Of a stretch of DNA of 64,000 bases, positions 41,635 through 51,365 are shown one piece after another. Within the stretch, counting starts at the first letter, position 1, and each line of letters begins with the position of its first letter. A program made the position numbers and the translations under genes. This DNA is from JBBIRW01 sp037441565 (lineage in GTDB: Bacteria; Desulfobacterota; JBBIRW01): assembly GCA_037441565.1 (NCBI GenBank), contig JBBIRW010000001.1:248001-312000 (forward strand), read 5' to 3'. Under the pieces are notes generated by a model that worked only from the letters and a program-made list of their open reading frames with translations, had not been told where the DNA came from and did not search any database.

Positions 41635-42078
41635 ATGCTGAAATGGAATGAGAAGTTATGTAAGAAAATAGTTGAGAATTCAAACGAAGGAATAATTTTT
41701 TCTGACAGAGAGGGTATTATTAGGTTATGGAACAGAGGTGCTGAACTTATATTCGGTTATACGGCGGAGGAAGCCCTCGGGAAAATGCTTGACATCATAA
41801 TACCTGATAAACATCGTGCAAGACACTGGGAAGGATATATGAGGGTAATGCGTGAGGGATCCACTCGATATGCAAATGAGATGCTTTCTGTTCCAGCAAT
41901 AAGAAAAGATGGAAAGCGTATATCCATTGAATTCAGCGTGATAATTATCAGGGAGAATGATCGGATAGATGGGGTTGCTGCCATTATAAGAGATGTAACA
42001 TCCAGGTGGGAGAAAGAAAAGGAAATGAAGCAATATATTGCAACACTTGAGGATAAGCTGGGTATAAAAACAGCTTAA
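41635..42078 (+). CDS. Single PAS-domain protein, FixL-like segment
   Basis: From ATG 41635 (GAGG six bases upstream; TTG 41572 is a longer alternative) this is a 147-residue protein made almost only of one PAS domain with S-box end (VAAIIRDVTSRWEKE). The helix PDKHRARHWEGYMRVM places His64 where the heme-ligating histidine of FixL-type PAS domains lies, so heme binding is possible, though similar residues occur in non-heme PAS domains. There is no kinase or output domain; a free-standing sensor or adaptor is inferred. Confidence 0.8.
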   Translation: MLKWNEKLCKKIVENSNEGIIFSDREGIIRLWNRGAELIFGYTAEEALGKMLDIIIPDKHRARHWEGYMRVMREGSTRYANEMLSVPAIRKDGKRISIEFSVIIIRENDRIDGVAAIIRDVTSRWEKEKEMKQYIATLEDKLGIKTA

Positions 42079-42080
42079 CC

Positions 42081-42109
42081 TTGACAATGAATGAGGCTTA
42101 ATATATTTT
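42081..42109 (+). promoter_or_regulatory. Promoter of guaB
   Basis: TTGACA (42081-42086) and TATTTT (42104-42109) are 17 bases apart in the PAS-guaB gap, about 30 bases before the guaB ATG. TATATT at 42102-42107 is an alternative -10. It probably drives guaB, guaA and dnaE. Confidence 0.55.
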
Positions 42110-42139
42110 AAATTAAAGCATCCAAAAGAGGATTTATTT

Positions 42140-43597
42140 ATGATTGATGATAAACTTGAAGAGTGTTTGACATTTGATGATGTAATGCTTGTCCCTGCTG
42201 AGTCCGATGTGTTACCAAGCCAGGTTGATGTTCAAACATACCTTACCCCTTCCATAAAACTGAATATACCATTATTGAGCGCTGCGATGGACACCGTTAC
42301 AGAAGCAGAGCTCGCCATTGCACTTGCCAGAGAGGGGGGGATTGGAATCATCCACAGGAATATGTCCATAGAAGCACAGGTCATGGAAGTTGATAAGGTT
42401 AAGAAATCAGAAAGTGGTATGATTGTGGATCCGATAACGGTTCATCCTGATCAAAAGTTAAGCGATGTGCTGGAGATTATGAGGAAATACAAAATTTCTG
42501 GCCTTCCTGTTACAAAAGAGGGGAAGCTCGTTGGTATAATTACAAACAGGGACATCAGATTCGAGACAAGGCTTGACCTTAAAGTTTCCGAAGTGATGAC
42601 AAAGGACAGGCTTATTACAGCACCCGTTGGAACAACACTCGAGAAGGCAAAGGAGATCCTTCATGAACATAGAATCGAGAAGCTCCTTATTGTCGATGAA
42701 CATGGTTATTTAAGGGGTCTCATTACCATTAAGGATATAATGAAAATGAAGAAGTATCCGAATTCCTGCAAGGATCATCTGGGAAGGCTTCGTGTGGGAG
42801 CGGCAGTTGGTGTTGGAAAAGACAGGGATTTAAGGGTTGCTACCCTATTGAATGCTGGCTGTGATGTTATTGTTATTGATACTGCACATGGACATTCAAA
42901 GGCAGTAATTGAATCTATTAAAGAAATAAAAAGGCAATTTCCAGATTGCCAGGTTATAGGGGGGAATGTTGCCACAGCTGAGGGCGCAGAGGCACTTATT
43001 AAGAGTGGTGCTGATGCTATAAAGGTTGGCGTTGGTCCTGGTTCTATCTGTACTACGAGGGTGGTTGCTGGTGTAGGAGTTCCCCAGCTGACCGCAATAA
43101 GGGATGCCGCAAGGGTTGCTGACAGATATGGTATTCCTGTGATTGCTGATGGAGGTATTAAATACTCCGGGGATATAACAAAAGCGATCGCTGCAGGTGC
43201 AAGCTGTGTAATGATAGGAAGTTTATTTGCAGGAACGGATGAAAGCCCTGGCGAAATAATTCTTTATCAGGGGAGAAGTTATAAAGTTTATCGCGGGATG
43301 GGATCAATTGATGCTATGAAATCCGGCTCAATGGATCGCTATTTTCAGGAAGAGGGGGAGATGAAACTTGTGCCCGAGGGAATCGAAGGCCGTGTTCCTT
43401 ACAAGGGCCCACTCTCACACGTTGTTTATCAGATGATCGGTGGACTTAAAGCTGGTATGGGTTATGTGGGCTGTAAAAATATAGAAGAATTAAGGAAAAA
43501 GGCAAGATTTATCAAAATTACACAATCTGGTCTCCGTGAAAGCCATGTTCATGATGTTATAATAACAAAGGAAGCCCCTAACTACTGGTTAGATTGA
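42140..43597 (+). CDS. guaB: Inosine-5'-monophosphate dehydrogenase
   Basis: The protein (485 residues) catalyses NAD-dependent oxidation of IMP to XMP. The catalytic loop is GPGSICTTRVV with Cys304; a tandem CBS pair lies at about 95-205 inserted in the TIM barrel. The N-terminal TFDDVMLVPAESDV is typical. guaA follows four bases after the stop, giving the complete two-step route to GMP. Confidence 0.97.
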   Translation: MIDDKLEECLTFDDVMLVPAESDVLPSQVDVQTYLTPSIKLNIPLLSAAMDTVTEAELAIALAREGGIGIIHRNMSIEAQVMEVDKVKKSESGMIVDPITVHPDQKLSDVLEIMRKYKISGLPVTKEGKLVGIITNRDIRFETRLDLKVSEVMTKDRLITAPVGTTLEKAKEILHEHRIEKLLIVDEHGYLRGLITIKDIMKMKKYPNSCKDHLGRLRVGAAVGVGKDRDLRVATLLNAGCDVIVIDTAHGHSKAVIESIKEIKRQFPDCQVIGGNVATAEGAEALIKSGADAIKVGVGPGSICTTRVVAGVGVPQLTAIRDAARVADRYGIPVIADGGIKYSGDITKAIAAGASCVMIGSLFAGTDESPGEIILYQGRSYKVYRGMGSIDAMKSGSMDRYFQEEGEMKLVPEGIEGRVPYKGPLSHVVYQMIGGLKAGMGYVGCKNIEELRKKARFIKITQSGLRESHVHDVIITKEAPNYWLD

Positions 43598-43601
43598 TGA
43601 A

Positions 43602-45161
43602 ATGGATAATCCCAAAAAAGAAAAAATCCTCATTCTCGATTTTGGTTCACAGTACACACAACTTATTGCACGCAGGATAAGGGAAGCAAGGGTATATTGT
43701 GAAATCCACAATTATAAAATCTCTCCCGGAGAGATAGAAAATCTACACCCGAAAGGGATTATACTTTCTGGTGGTCCTGCAAGTGTATATCAGAAAAGTG
43801 CTCCACAGATTTCAAAAGAGGTTTTAACATTGGGGATTCCTGTTCTCGGCATATGCTATGGAATGCAGATAATCGGATCCATAATGGGCGGCAGAGTGAT
43901 TCAGTCGGAAAAGGGAGAATACGGAAAGGCTTATATCAGAGTTCTCGACAACAAAGATCTCTTTTATGATATTGATATCGCTGAGGAGAAGGAACATCAG
44001 GTATGGATGAGTCATGGGGACAGGATTGAAGAATTACCACCTGGTTTTCAACCGATAGCATATTCAACAAATTCTATGATTGCAGCCTTCAGAGATGAAA
44101 TGGGGCTAATATTTGGGGTTCAGTTTCATCCGGAAGTTGCACATACAACTATAGGGAAACAGATCATTCGGAATTTTCTATTCCGTATCTGTGGGTGCTC
44201 GCCTTCATGGGATATGAAATCGTTTATAGCGTTCATACAGGATGAGATCAAAAGGAAAGTTGGTAATTCAAAGGTTATATGTGCAATTAGTGGAGGTATT
44301 GATTCATCGGTAACTGCACTCCTTGTTCACAGGGTAATAGGAAAAAACCTTATAGGGATCTTTGTCGATAACGGGCTTCTGAGAGAAAATGAAAGGGATA
44401 AGGTGGAGGAAATCTTTAAGAAAAACTTTAAAATGAATATAAAAATTATTGATTCATCAGAGAGATTTCTTAAAAAATTGAAAGGGGTTACAAATCCCGA
44501 AAAAAAGAGAAAGATCATCGGGAGGGAATTTATAAAGGTTTTTGAAGAGGAGGCGGAAAAAATCCAGGGGGTGGAGTTCCTTGCACAGGGAACTCTATAT
44601 CCGGATGTGATTGAGAGTACATCGATGAAGGGGCCTTCTGCAGTAATCAAAAGTCATCATAATGTTGGAGGACTTCCAAGGAGACTGCGTTTAAAACTAA
44701 TCGAGCCCCTCAGGGAACTATTTAAAGATGAGGTGAGAGAGCTTGGAAGACAGCTCGGCCTTCCAGAGGAGATAATAAACAGACATCCATTTCCTGGACC
44801 CGGGCTCGCTGTCCGCATCATCGGGGAAGTAACAAAGGAAAGACTGAAGCTTCTCAGAAAGGCCGATGCTATTGTTGAAGAGGAGATCCGAAAGGTGGAT
44901 ATGATTGCGGAGTTGTGGCAATCCTTCGCTATATTGCTTCCAGTGAAATCTGTTGGTGTAATGGGTGATAGGAGAACATATGAATATGCCGTGGGGATAA
45001 GGGCTGTAAAGAGTATTGACGGGATGACCGCTGAATGGGCAAAAATTCCTTATGAAGTCCTGGAGAGGATAAGCTCAAGAATAATAAATGAGGTTCGAGG
45101 AGTTAATAGAGTTGTTTATGATATATCATCGAAGCCACCCAGCACTATAGAGTGGGAATAA
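43602..45161 (+). CDS. guaA: GMP synthase (glutamine-hydrolysing)
   Basis: The protein (519 residues) has a class I glutamine amidotransferase domain (ILDFGSQYTQ, then GICYGMQ with Cys85 and FHPEVAHT) and an ATP-pyrophosphatase domain with the SGGIDSSV loop near 230. It converts XMP to GMP. It lies directly after guaB and three bases before dnaE, an arrangement that links guanine nucleotide supply with replication. Confidence 0.97.
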   Translation: MDNPKKEKILILDFGSQYTQLIARRIREARVYCEIHNYKISPGEIENLHPKGIILSGGPASVYQKSAPQISKEVLTLGIPVLGICYGMQIIGSIMGGRVIQSEKGEYGKAYIRVLDNKDLFYDIDIAEEKEHQVWMSHGDRIEELPPGFQPIAYSTNSMIAAFRDEMGLIFGVQFHPEVAHTTIGKQIIRNFLFRICGCSPSWDMKSFIAFIQDEIKRKVGNSKVICAISGGIDSSVTALLVHRVIGKNLIGIFVDNGLLRENERDKVEEIFKKNFKMNIKIIDSSERFLKKLKGVTNPEKKRKIIGREFIKVFEEEAEKIQGVEFLAQGTLYPDVIESTSMKGPSAVIKSHHNVGGLPRRLRLKLIEPLRELFKDEVRELGRQLGLPEEIINRHPFPGPGLAVRIIGEVTKERLKLLRKADAIVEEEIRKVDMIAELWQSFAILLPVKSVGVMGDRRTYEYAVGIRAVKSIDGMTAEWAKIPYEVLERISSRIINEVRGVNRVVYDISSKPPSTIEWE

Positions 45162-45164
45162 GGT

Positions 45165-48100
45165 ATGAAACATTCTTATTTTGTTCACCTTCATCTACAT
45201 ACTCAATATAGCCTTCTTGATGGTGCAATAAAAATCGAAGAACTTATAAAGGCTATCAGGGATTTCAAAATGCCTGCTGTTGCAATAACAGATCACGGAA
45301 ATATGTTTGGCGCTATAGAGTTCTATAGTAAAGCTCTAAAGGCAGGAATAAAGCCAATAATCGGATGTGAGCTATACTTATCAAAAGGAAGCAGGTTTGA
45401 CAAACAACCCAAGGGTTTATCCGATAATACTTTTCATCTGATTCTACTTGCAAAGAATTATGAGGGTTATAAAAATCTAATAAAAATTGTGTCAATCGGA
45501 TATCTGGAGGGTCTTTATTATAAGCCAAGAATTGACAAGGAAATACTTGAAAAATACAATGAAGGACTTATTGCTTTAAGTTCATGTATCCATGGAGAGA
45601 TTCCATCTCTCCTTTTAGCAGGTGAGAGAGAAAAAGCTTATAATGCTGCATGTTTCTATAAAGATGTTTTTGGTGATAGATTCTATTTTGAAATACAAAG
45701 AAATGGAGTTGAGAGGCAGGATGAGATAAACAATTTAATAATAGAAATGTCCAAAAAACTTTCGATAAAGATTGTTGCGACAAACGATTGTCATTATTTA
45801 ACAAAAAACGAAGCAAGAGCTCACGATATACTATTATGTATTCAGACAAACAGAACTGTAAATGATAAAGATAGATTGAGATTTCCTTCAAACGAATTTT
45901 ATGTGAAATCATATGAAGAGATGTATGATCTTTTCAAGGATATTCCCGAATCATTAAAAAATACAATTGAAATTGCAGAGAAATGTAATCTTGAGATTAA
46001 ATTTGGTGAAGTTCAGCTTCCTGAGTTTAATCCACCAGGGGGTGAAAATCTTGATCACTATCTTGAGAGAATATCAAGGCAGGGACTTGAAGAGAGATTC
46101 CTTGCTCTGGGGATTGCTGATAATCCTGTTGAGAGAAGTAGATATTTGAAGAGACTAAACGACGAGCTTCAGATAATTAAAAGTATGGGATACTCCGGAT
46201 ATTTTTTGATAGTTTCCGATTTCATCAACTATGCAAGAAGAAACAACATACCTGTTGGTCCTGGAAGAGGATCTGCGGCTGGAAGCCTTGTTGCTTATGC
46301 ACTTAGAATAACGGATATCGATCCAATCCGATATGGATTACTTTTTGAAAGGTTCTTAAATCCAGAGAGGATAACACTCCCTGATATTGATGTAGATTTT
46401 TGCATGGAGAGAAGGGATGAGGTCATAAAATATGTTACAGATAAATATGGAAAAGATAGGGTAGCACAGATAATTACATTTGGAACGATGCAGGCCAGAG
46501 CCGTGATAAGAGATGTGGGAAGAGCACTGGATATGAGCTATGGAGAGGTTGATAAAATTGCAAAACTTGTTCCTAATATACCAAATATTACATTGGAGGA
46601 AGCTTTCGAAAGGGAGCAAAAATTAAGGGAGCTTGTAAAAGAGAAGAAGGAGATAAAAGACCTTTATGAAATCGCAAAAAAACTTGAAGGATTAACCAGA
46701 CATGCATCAACACATGCAGCGGGCGTTGTAATTTCTAATAGACCACTTGTTGATACTGTTCCACTGTATAAGGACAACAAGGGAGAGATAACAACACAGT
46801 ATGCGAAGGACGATATTGAAAAAATAGGTCTTGTGAAATTCGACTTTCTTGGCTTAAAGACATTAACTCAGATAAAGAATACGATTGAAATTATTGAGCA
46901 ACGAAGAGGTATTAAAATCGATATAAGTAAAATTCCCTTCGATGATAAAAAAACATATGGGCTTCTCTGCGAAGGTGATACAACGGGTGTATTCCAGCTT
47001 GAAAGTCCTGGAATGAGAGACATTATGATTAAAATGAGACCGAGTTGCCTTGAAGACATTATAGCACTTGTTGCTTTATATAGACCAGGTCCTCTCGGAA
47101 GCAATATGATAGATGATTTCATAAAGAGAAAGAATGGTGTAATTGAAATAAATTATGAGATAGATGAGCTAAAGGAAATTCTTGATGAAACTTATGGCGT
47201 AATTGTTTATCAGGAACAGGTAATGAATATAGCAAGTAAAATAGCCGGGTTCTCGCTTGGCGATGCTGATATCCTGAGAAGGGCAATGGGAAAAAAAGAT
47301 CCAGGTGTGATGGAAAAGCAGAAGGAAAAATTTATAAAAGGAGCATTGAGCAAGGGTATAAGTTTGGAAAAGGCAGAAAAGATATTTAATATTATGCTTA
47401 AGTTTGCCGAATACGGATTTAATAAATCCCATTCTGCGGCATATGCAGTGCTTGCATATCAGACAGCTTATTTAAAGGCAAACTATCCTGTTGAGTTTAG
47501 CGCAACACTTTTGTCAAGTGAAATGGGGAACAGGGATAAGATTATTCAGTATATAAGTGAATGCAAGGATAAGGGTATAGAGATCCTCCCTCCTGATTTA
47601 AATGAAAGTGAGAGAGATTTTACTGTGGTTGGTGATAAAAAGATCCGTTTTGGGCTTGCAGCAGTAAAGAATGTTGGGGAAGGTGCCATTGAAGCCATTA
47701 TAACTTCAAGAAGGAATTCCGGAAGATTTAGATCAATTTATGACTTTATAGTAAAAGTTGATTCACGTAGAGTAAACAGGCGTGTAATTGAAAGCCTTAT
47801 TAAGAGTGGGGCAATGGATTTTACAGGCTGCAGAAGAGCACAGATGATAGCAGCCCTGGATGATCTTATTTCGAGGGCTCAGGCATATCATAGAAAGGAG
47901 GCCAGCACGCAGAAAGGTCTTTTCGAAAGTACTGATACTAACGCAGTTGAGCCTTTACTTCCGGATATACCGGAATGGCCTGAGGCACAGCTTCTTGCTT
48001 TCGAGAAGGAGACCCTTGGTTTTTACATCACAGGGCATCCACTTGCACAATATAGTGATATATTAAATGCATATGCAACGACCAACTCACAAACTATTCA

Positions 48101-48614
48101 TGAAGAGGTTGATGGAAAGGAAGTAAGGATTGGAGGTGTTATCTCCCATCTTAAAGAAATTGCCACAAAAAAGGGCGAAAGGATGGCATTCGCCACCCTT
48201 GAGGATCTGAAGGGCTCTGTTGAGGTGGTTATATTTCCTGACCTATACAATAAGGTAATGGGGTATATAAAAACCGAACTTCCATTATTTGTTATAGGGG
48301 ATGTGGATCTGGCTGAGGAGGGAGTGAAGATAATCGCAAAAGATCTCGTGCCTGTTTCGGAGGCAAGGGAGAAATTGACTTCAAGGGTAAGAATAAAATT
48401 GAATATACCTGGTTTGAAAAATGAAGATATCCATGCCCTGAAGGATATCCTTTCCCAGTACCCTGGAAAATGTCCGGTATTTCTCCATTTGATAATCCCA
48501 GGTAAAGGGGAAATAGTTATAAGCCTTCCAGAAAAGTTTTCCATAACACCTTCCTTTGATTTCTCAACCGAGATTGAGGCATATTGCGGAGATGGCTCCA
48601 TTGTGTTTGAGTAA
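45165..48614 (+). CDS. dnaE: DNA polymerase III subunit alpha
   Basis: The protein (1149 residues) is a DnaE1-type replicative polymerase. An N-terminal PHP domain (HLHLHTQYSLLDG, 8-20) keeps several metal-binding histidines. The palm has PDIDVDF and GPGRGSAAGSLVAY. After the helix-hairpin-helix region comes an OB fold (VRIGGVISHLKEIATKKG). Domain order and length are normal for DnaE, so no intein or fusion is present. It ends 46 bases before pgsA. Confidence 0.97.
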   Translation: MKHSYFVHLHLHTQYSLLDGAIKIEELIKAIRDFKMPAVAITDHGNMFGAIEFYSKALKAGIKPIIGCELYLSKGSRFDKQPKGLSDNTFHLILLAKNYEGYKNLIKIVSIGYLEGLYYKPRIDKEILEKYNEGLIALSSCIHGEIPSLLLAGEREKAYNAACFYKDVFGDRFYFEIQRNGVERQDEINNLIIEMSKKLSIKIVATNDCHYLTKNEARAHDILLCIQTNRTVNDKDRLRFPSNEFYVKSYEEMYDLFKDIPESLKNTIEIAEKCNLEIKFGEVQLPEFNPPGGENLDHYLERISRQGLEERFLALGIADNPVERSRYLKRLNDELQIIKSMGYSGYFLIVSDFINYARRNNIPVGPGRGSAAGSLVAYALRITDIDPIRYGLLFERFLNPERITLPDIDVDFCMERRDEVIKYVTDKYGKDRVAQIITFGTMQARAVIRDVGRALDMSYGEVDKIAKLVPNIPNITLEEAFEREQKLRELVKEKKEIKDLYEIAKKLEGLTRHASTHAAGVVISNRPLVDTVPLYKDNKGEITTQYAKDDIEKIGLVKFDFLGLKTLTQIKNTIEIIEQRRGIKIDISKIPFDDKKTYGLLCEGDTTGVFQLESPGMRDIMIKMRPSCLEDIIALVALYRPGPLGSNMIDDFIKRKNGVIEINYEIDELKEILDETYGVIVYQEQVMNIASKIAGFSLGDADILRRAMGKKDPGVMEKQKEKFIKGALSKGISLEKAEKIFNIMLKFAEYGFNKSHSAAYAVLAYQTAYLKANYPVEFSATLLSSEMGNRDKIIQYISECKDKGIEILPPDLNESERDFTVVGDKKIRFGLAAVKNVGEGAIEAIITSRRNSGRFRSIYDFIVKVDSRRVNRRVIESLIKSGAMDFTGCRRAQMIAALDDLISRAQAYHRKEASTQKGLFESTDTNAVEPLLPDIPEWPEAQLLAFEKETLGFYITGHPLAQYSDILNAYATTNSQTIHEEVDGKEVRIGGVISHLKEIATKKGERMAFATLEDLKGSVEVVIFPDLYNKVMGYIKTELPLFVIGDVDLAEEGVKIIAKDLVPVSEAREKLTSRVRIKLNIPGLKNEDIHALKDILSQYPGKCPVFLHLIIPGKGEIVISLPEKFSITPSFDFSTEIEAYCGDGSIVFE

Positions 48615-48660
48615 TTTAAATCCCCCAAGAGAGATGGGTAAAGGATGAGGTAAGGTCTGA

Positions 48661-49206
48661 ATGAATATACCGAATTTCCTTACAGCGTTAAGGATACTTC
48701 TAATCCCTCTTTTTATAATTTTTATTATAGAAGGTGTATTTTTCAGGGCACTTGAGATTTTTATTTTAGGGGCGCTTACGGATGCAGTTGACGGATTCAT
48801 TGCAAGGATTACAGGACAGAGGACGATCATAGGACTGTATCTCGATCCAATAGCTGACAAACTCTTCATTGCCAGTTCATATATAACGCTTTCAATTTTA
48901 AATATAATCCCGGCATGGCTCTCAGTTATTGTAATTAGCAGGGATGTATTCATTTCAATAGGTGTGCTGATCTTTTTTATTGGTTCGCAAAAGATCGAAG
49001 TTGGACCAACTGTGTTAAGCAAAGCAACAACAGTGTTTCAAACGATAACCATCATCCTTTCTATGGCAAGTAAGATCTGGAGTAATGTGAGCAGTGCCCA
49101 TCTGATGGTCGCGTTTTTTATAACGGCCCTATTTACCGTCCTATCGGGGTTTGATTATCTGTACAAAGGCCTTATAGTAATAGGAGGAGAGAAGAGAATA
49201 AAATAA
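48661..49206 (+). CDS. pgsA: CDP-diacylglycerol--glycerol-3-phosphate 3-phosphatidyltransferase
   Basis: This 181-residue membrane protein has the CDP-alcohol phosphotransferase motif D41AVDG...AR...G...D62...D66, which binds the metal ions and CDP-diacylglycerol. Four or more membrane helices flank it. The N-terminal MNIPNFLTALRI is the usual PgsA start. It makes phosphatidylglycerol phosphate. ATG is preceded by AGGTAAGG. A related cardiolipin synthase or phosphatidylserine synthase is less likely from these residues. Confidence 0.93.
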   Translation: MNIPNFLTALRILLIPLFIIFIIEGVFFRALEIFILGALTDAVDGFIARITGQRTIIGLYLDPIADKLFIASSYITLSILNIIPAWLSVIVISRDVFISIGVLIFFIGSQKIEVGPTVLSKATTVFQTITIILSMASKIWSNVSSAHLMVAFFITALFTVLSGFDYLYKGLIVIGGEKRIK

Positions 49207-49238
49207 TGACAGATAATAATGCTTTTATTACTATCACC

Positions 49239-49267
49239 TTGACATATTATAGGCAAATTTATAATAT
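49239..49267 (+). promoter_or_regulatory. Promoter of tRNA-Val
   Basis: TTGACA (49239-49244) is followed by TAATAT at 17-base spacing (49262-49267); TATAAT at 49260-49265 is a better -10 but at 15 bases. Start of transcription would be 15-20 bases before the tRNA. It may also drive thrS. Confidence 0.6.
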
Positions 49268-49290
49268 TTATAAGATTTTAAATCATCAAA

Positions 49291-49362
49291 AGGCACGTAG
49301 CTCAGGGGGAGAGCGCTGCCTTGACGCGGCAGAGGTCGGCGGTTCAAAACCGCCCGTGCCTA
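49291..49362 (+). tRNA. tRNA-Val (anticodon GAC)
   Basis: A complete cloverleaf of 72 bases: acceptor AGGCACG/CGTGCCT, D stem GCTC/GAGC, anticodon stem CTGCC/GGCAG with loop TTGACGC (GAC at 49323-49325), T stem GGCGG/CCGCC with TTCAAAA loop, discriminator A at 49362. CCA is not encoded. GAC reads GUC and GUU valine codons. Confidence 0.96.
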
Positions 49363-49370
49363 TTGAAACT

Positions 49371-49438
49371 GGAGGGGCATCATGGGATTAACCCTCATGA
49401 TGCCTTGCTTATTTTGCAGGGTATTTAAAGATGGGTAA
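49371..49438 (+). promoter_or_regulatory. Hairpin and small open frame in thrS leader
   Basis: A 9-base perfect stem (GGCATCATG at 49376-49384 with CATGATGCC at 49396-49404) lies between tRNA-Val and thrS. GGAGGGG at 49371-49377 precedes ATG 49382, which opens an 18-codon frame ending TAA at 49436-49438, overlapping the thrS start. It has one Thr codon only. Either a tRNA-processing or weak terminator hairpin, or a leader peptide coupled to thrS; the evidence does not decide. Confidence 0.35.
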
Positions 49439-51365
49439 GATTTCCATTAAACTGAACAATAAGGAAATTCTTGAGTTTGAATCAGGAATAACTGCATATG
49501 AGATTTTGAGATCTATTTATCCTGATAAAGGAAACTTTATAGCAGTAAGTATTAATGGAAGATTATATGATCTTACGGAACCAATAAAATATGATTGTGA
49601 AATCCATTTTGTAAAATTAGACGATGTCGATGGAATTGAAATCCTAAGACACAGTACATCCCATGTTATGGCTAAGGCTGTAAAGGATCTTTTTCCAGAT
49701 GCGAAACTGGCTATAGGTCCTGCTATAGAAAACGGTTTCTACTATGACTTCGATTATGAGAAAGGATTTACCATAAAGGATCTCTATGAAATAGAAAAAA
49801 GGATGAGGGAGATAATAGAAGAGAATATACCATTCATCAAGGAAACGGTTAAAAAACATGATGTAGTTGTAATGTTTAATTCAATGGGGGAGATTTACAA
49901 ACTGGAATTACTGGAAGAGATAGAGGATGAGGAGGTTACAATTTACAGAACAGGTGACTTTGTTGATCTATGCCGGGGGCCTCATATTCCGTCAACAGGC
50001 TATATAAGAGCCTTCAAGTTATTAAGCATGGCAGGTGCCTATTGGAGGGGTAGTGAATCTAATAAAATGCTGCAGCGGATCTATGGAACTGCATTTCCTA
50101 CTGAGGAGGAGCTTGAAGATTATCTAAGATTTCTCGAAGACGCAAAGGAAGCAGATCACAGGAAGATTGGGAAAGATTTAGATCTATTCAGCATACAGGA
50201 TGAAGCTGGGGCAGGTCTGATATTCTGGCACCCGAAAGGTGCAATGGTGAGGAAGATTATAGAGGATTTCTGGAAGGAGCAACATATTAAAAACGGCTAT
50301 GAAATCGTATATACACCTCACATTGCGAGTATACAGATGTGGGAGACTTCAGGCCACCTCCAGTTTTATAAGGAAAACATGTATTCCCCTATAGAAATTG
50401 AGGGGCAGAAATATATACTGAAACCGATGAACTGCCCTGGACATATCCTCATATACAAAAGACATATCAGAAGTTACAGGGACCTGCCTGTAAGGTTTGC
50501 TGAACTGGGCACTGTTTATAGATATGAACGATCAGGTGTACTACATGGATTGCTGAGGGTAAGGGGATTTACTCAGGACGATGCACATATATTTTGCAGA
50601 CAGGATCAACTTGAGGATGAGCTTGTCTCCATCCTGAGATTATCAATGATGGTTCTCGGTGTTTTTGGATTTTCCCAATTCAGGATATTTGTGAGCACGA
50701 GGCCTGAAAAGTTTGTTGGATCAATAGAGAATTGGGAAAAGGCAACTGCAGCCCTGGAAGGGGCATTGGAAAGAGAGGGTCTCGAATACAGTGTAGATCC
50801 CGGCGAGGGGGTTTTTTATGGACCAAAGATCGATATAAAGATAAAAGACTCCTTAGGGAGATTCTGGCAATGTTCAACTATTCAGGTGGATTTTAATCTA
50901 CCTGAGAGATTTGATGTGAACTATGTCGGATATGATGGAAAATATTACAGGCCCATAATGATTCACAGGGCCCTTATGGGTTCCCTTGAAAGGTTTTTTG
51001 GCATACTAATTGAGCATTACAGAGGCTCATTTCCTGTATGGATTTCACCCATACAGGTTACTGTCATGAGCATCACAGATGCACAAAAGGATTATGCAGA
51101 ATATATAGCAGGAGAATTGATGAAAAGGGGTCTAAGAACAAAGCTTGACACAAGGAATGAAAAACTTTCATATAAGATCAGAGAGGCAGAGGTCAATCGT
51201 ATTCCATATATGGTTGTTGTGGGAAACAGGGAAAAGGCTACCAATACGGTCAATGTAAGAAGAAAGGGGAAGGGCAATCTTGGGAGTTTAAGTTTAAATG
51301 AGTTTGTAAAAATAATAAAAGAGGAGATAGAGAGAGAGAATCCTTACACGGAGGTGAGATTATAG
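49431..51365 (+). CDS. thrS: Threonyl-tRNA synthetase
   Basis: The protein (644 residues) has an N-terminal TGS domain (1-62), the editing domain with His74-x3-His78 (HSTSHVMA), and a class II catalytic core with MNCPGH and FTQDDAHIFCR. The C-terminal anticodon-binding domain ends at 644. It charges tRNA-Thr and clears mischarged Ser. It opens the thrS-infC-rpmI-rplT-pheST cluster typical of bacteria, with infC beginning inside its last codons. Confidence 0.97.
   Translation: MGKISIKLNNKEILEFESGITAYEILRSIYPDKGNFIAVSINGRLYDLTEPIKYDCEIHFVKLDDVDGIEILRHSTSHVMAKAVKDLFPDAKLAIGPAIENGFYYDFDYEKGFTIKDLYEIEKRMREIIEENIPFIKETVKKHDVVVMFNSMGEIYKLELLEEIEDEEVTIYRTGDFVDLCRGPHIPSTGYIRAFKLLSMAGAYWRGSESNKMLQRIYGTAFPTEEELEDYLRFLEDAKEADHRKIGKDLDLFSIQDEAGAGLIFWHPKGAMVRKIIEDFWKEQHIKNGYEIVYTPHIASIQMWETSGHLQFYKENMYSPIEIEGQKYILKPMNCPGHILIYKRHIRSYRDLPVRFAELGTVYRYERSGVLHGLLRVRGFTQDDAHIFCRQDQLEDELVSILRLSMMVLGVFGFSQFRIFVSTRPEKFVGSIENWEKATAALEGALEREGLEYSVDPGEGVFYGPKIDIKIKDSLGRFWQCSTIQVDFNLPERFDVNYVGYDGKYYRPIMIHRALMGSLERFFGILIEHYRGSFPVWISPIQVTVMSITDAQKDYAEYIAGELMKRGLRTKLDTRNEKLSYKIREAEVNRIPYMVVVGNREKATNTVNVRRKGKGNLGSLSLNEFVKIIKEEIERENPYTEVRL

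Noticed and set aside
48098..48628. Long minus-strand frame over the end of dnaE
   Set aside because: It is a shadow of the DnaE OB-fold region with no start signal or family match.
49206..49391. Open frame of 61 codons between pgsA and thrS
   Set aside because: It runs straight through the tRNA-Val gene and promoter; no ribosome-binding site or family resemblance.
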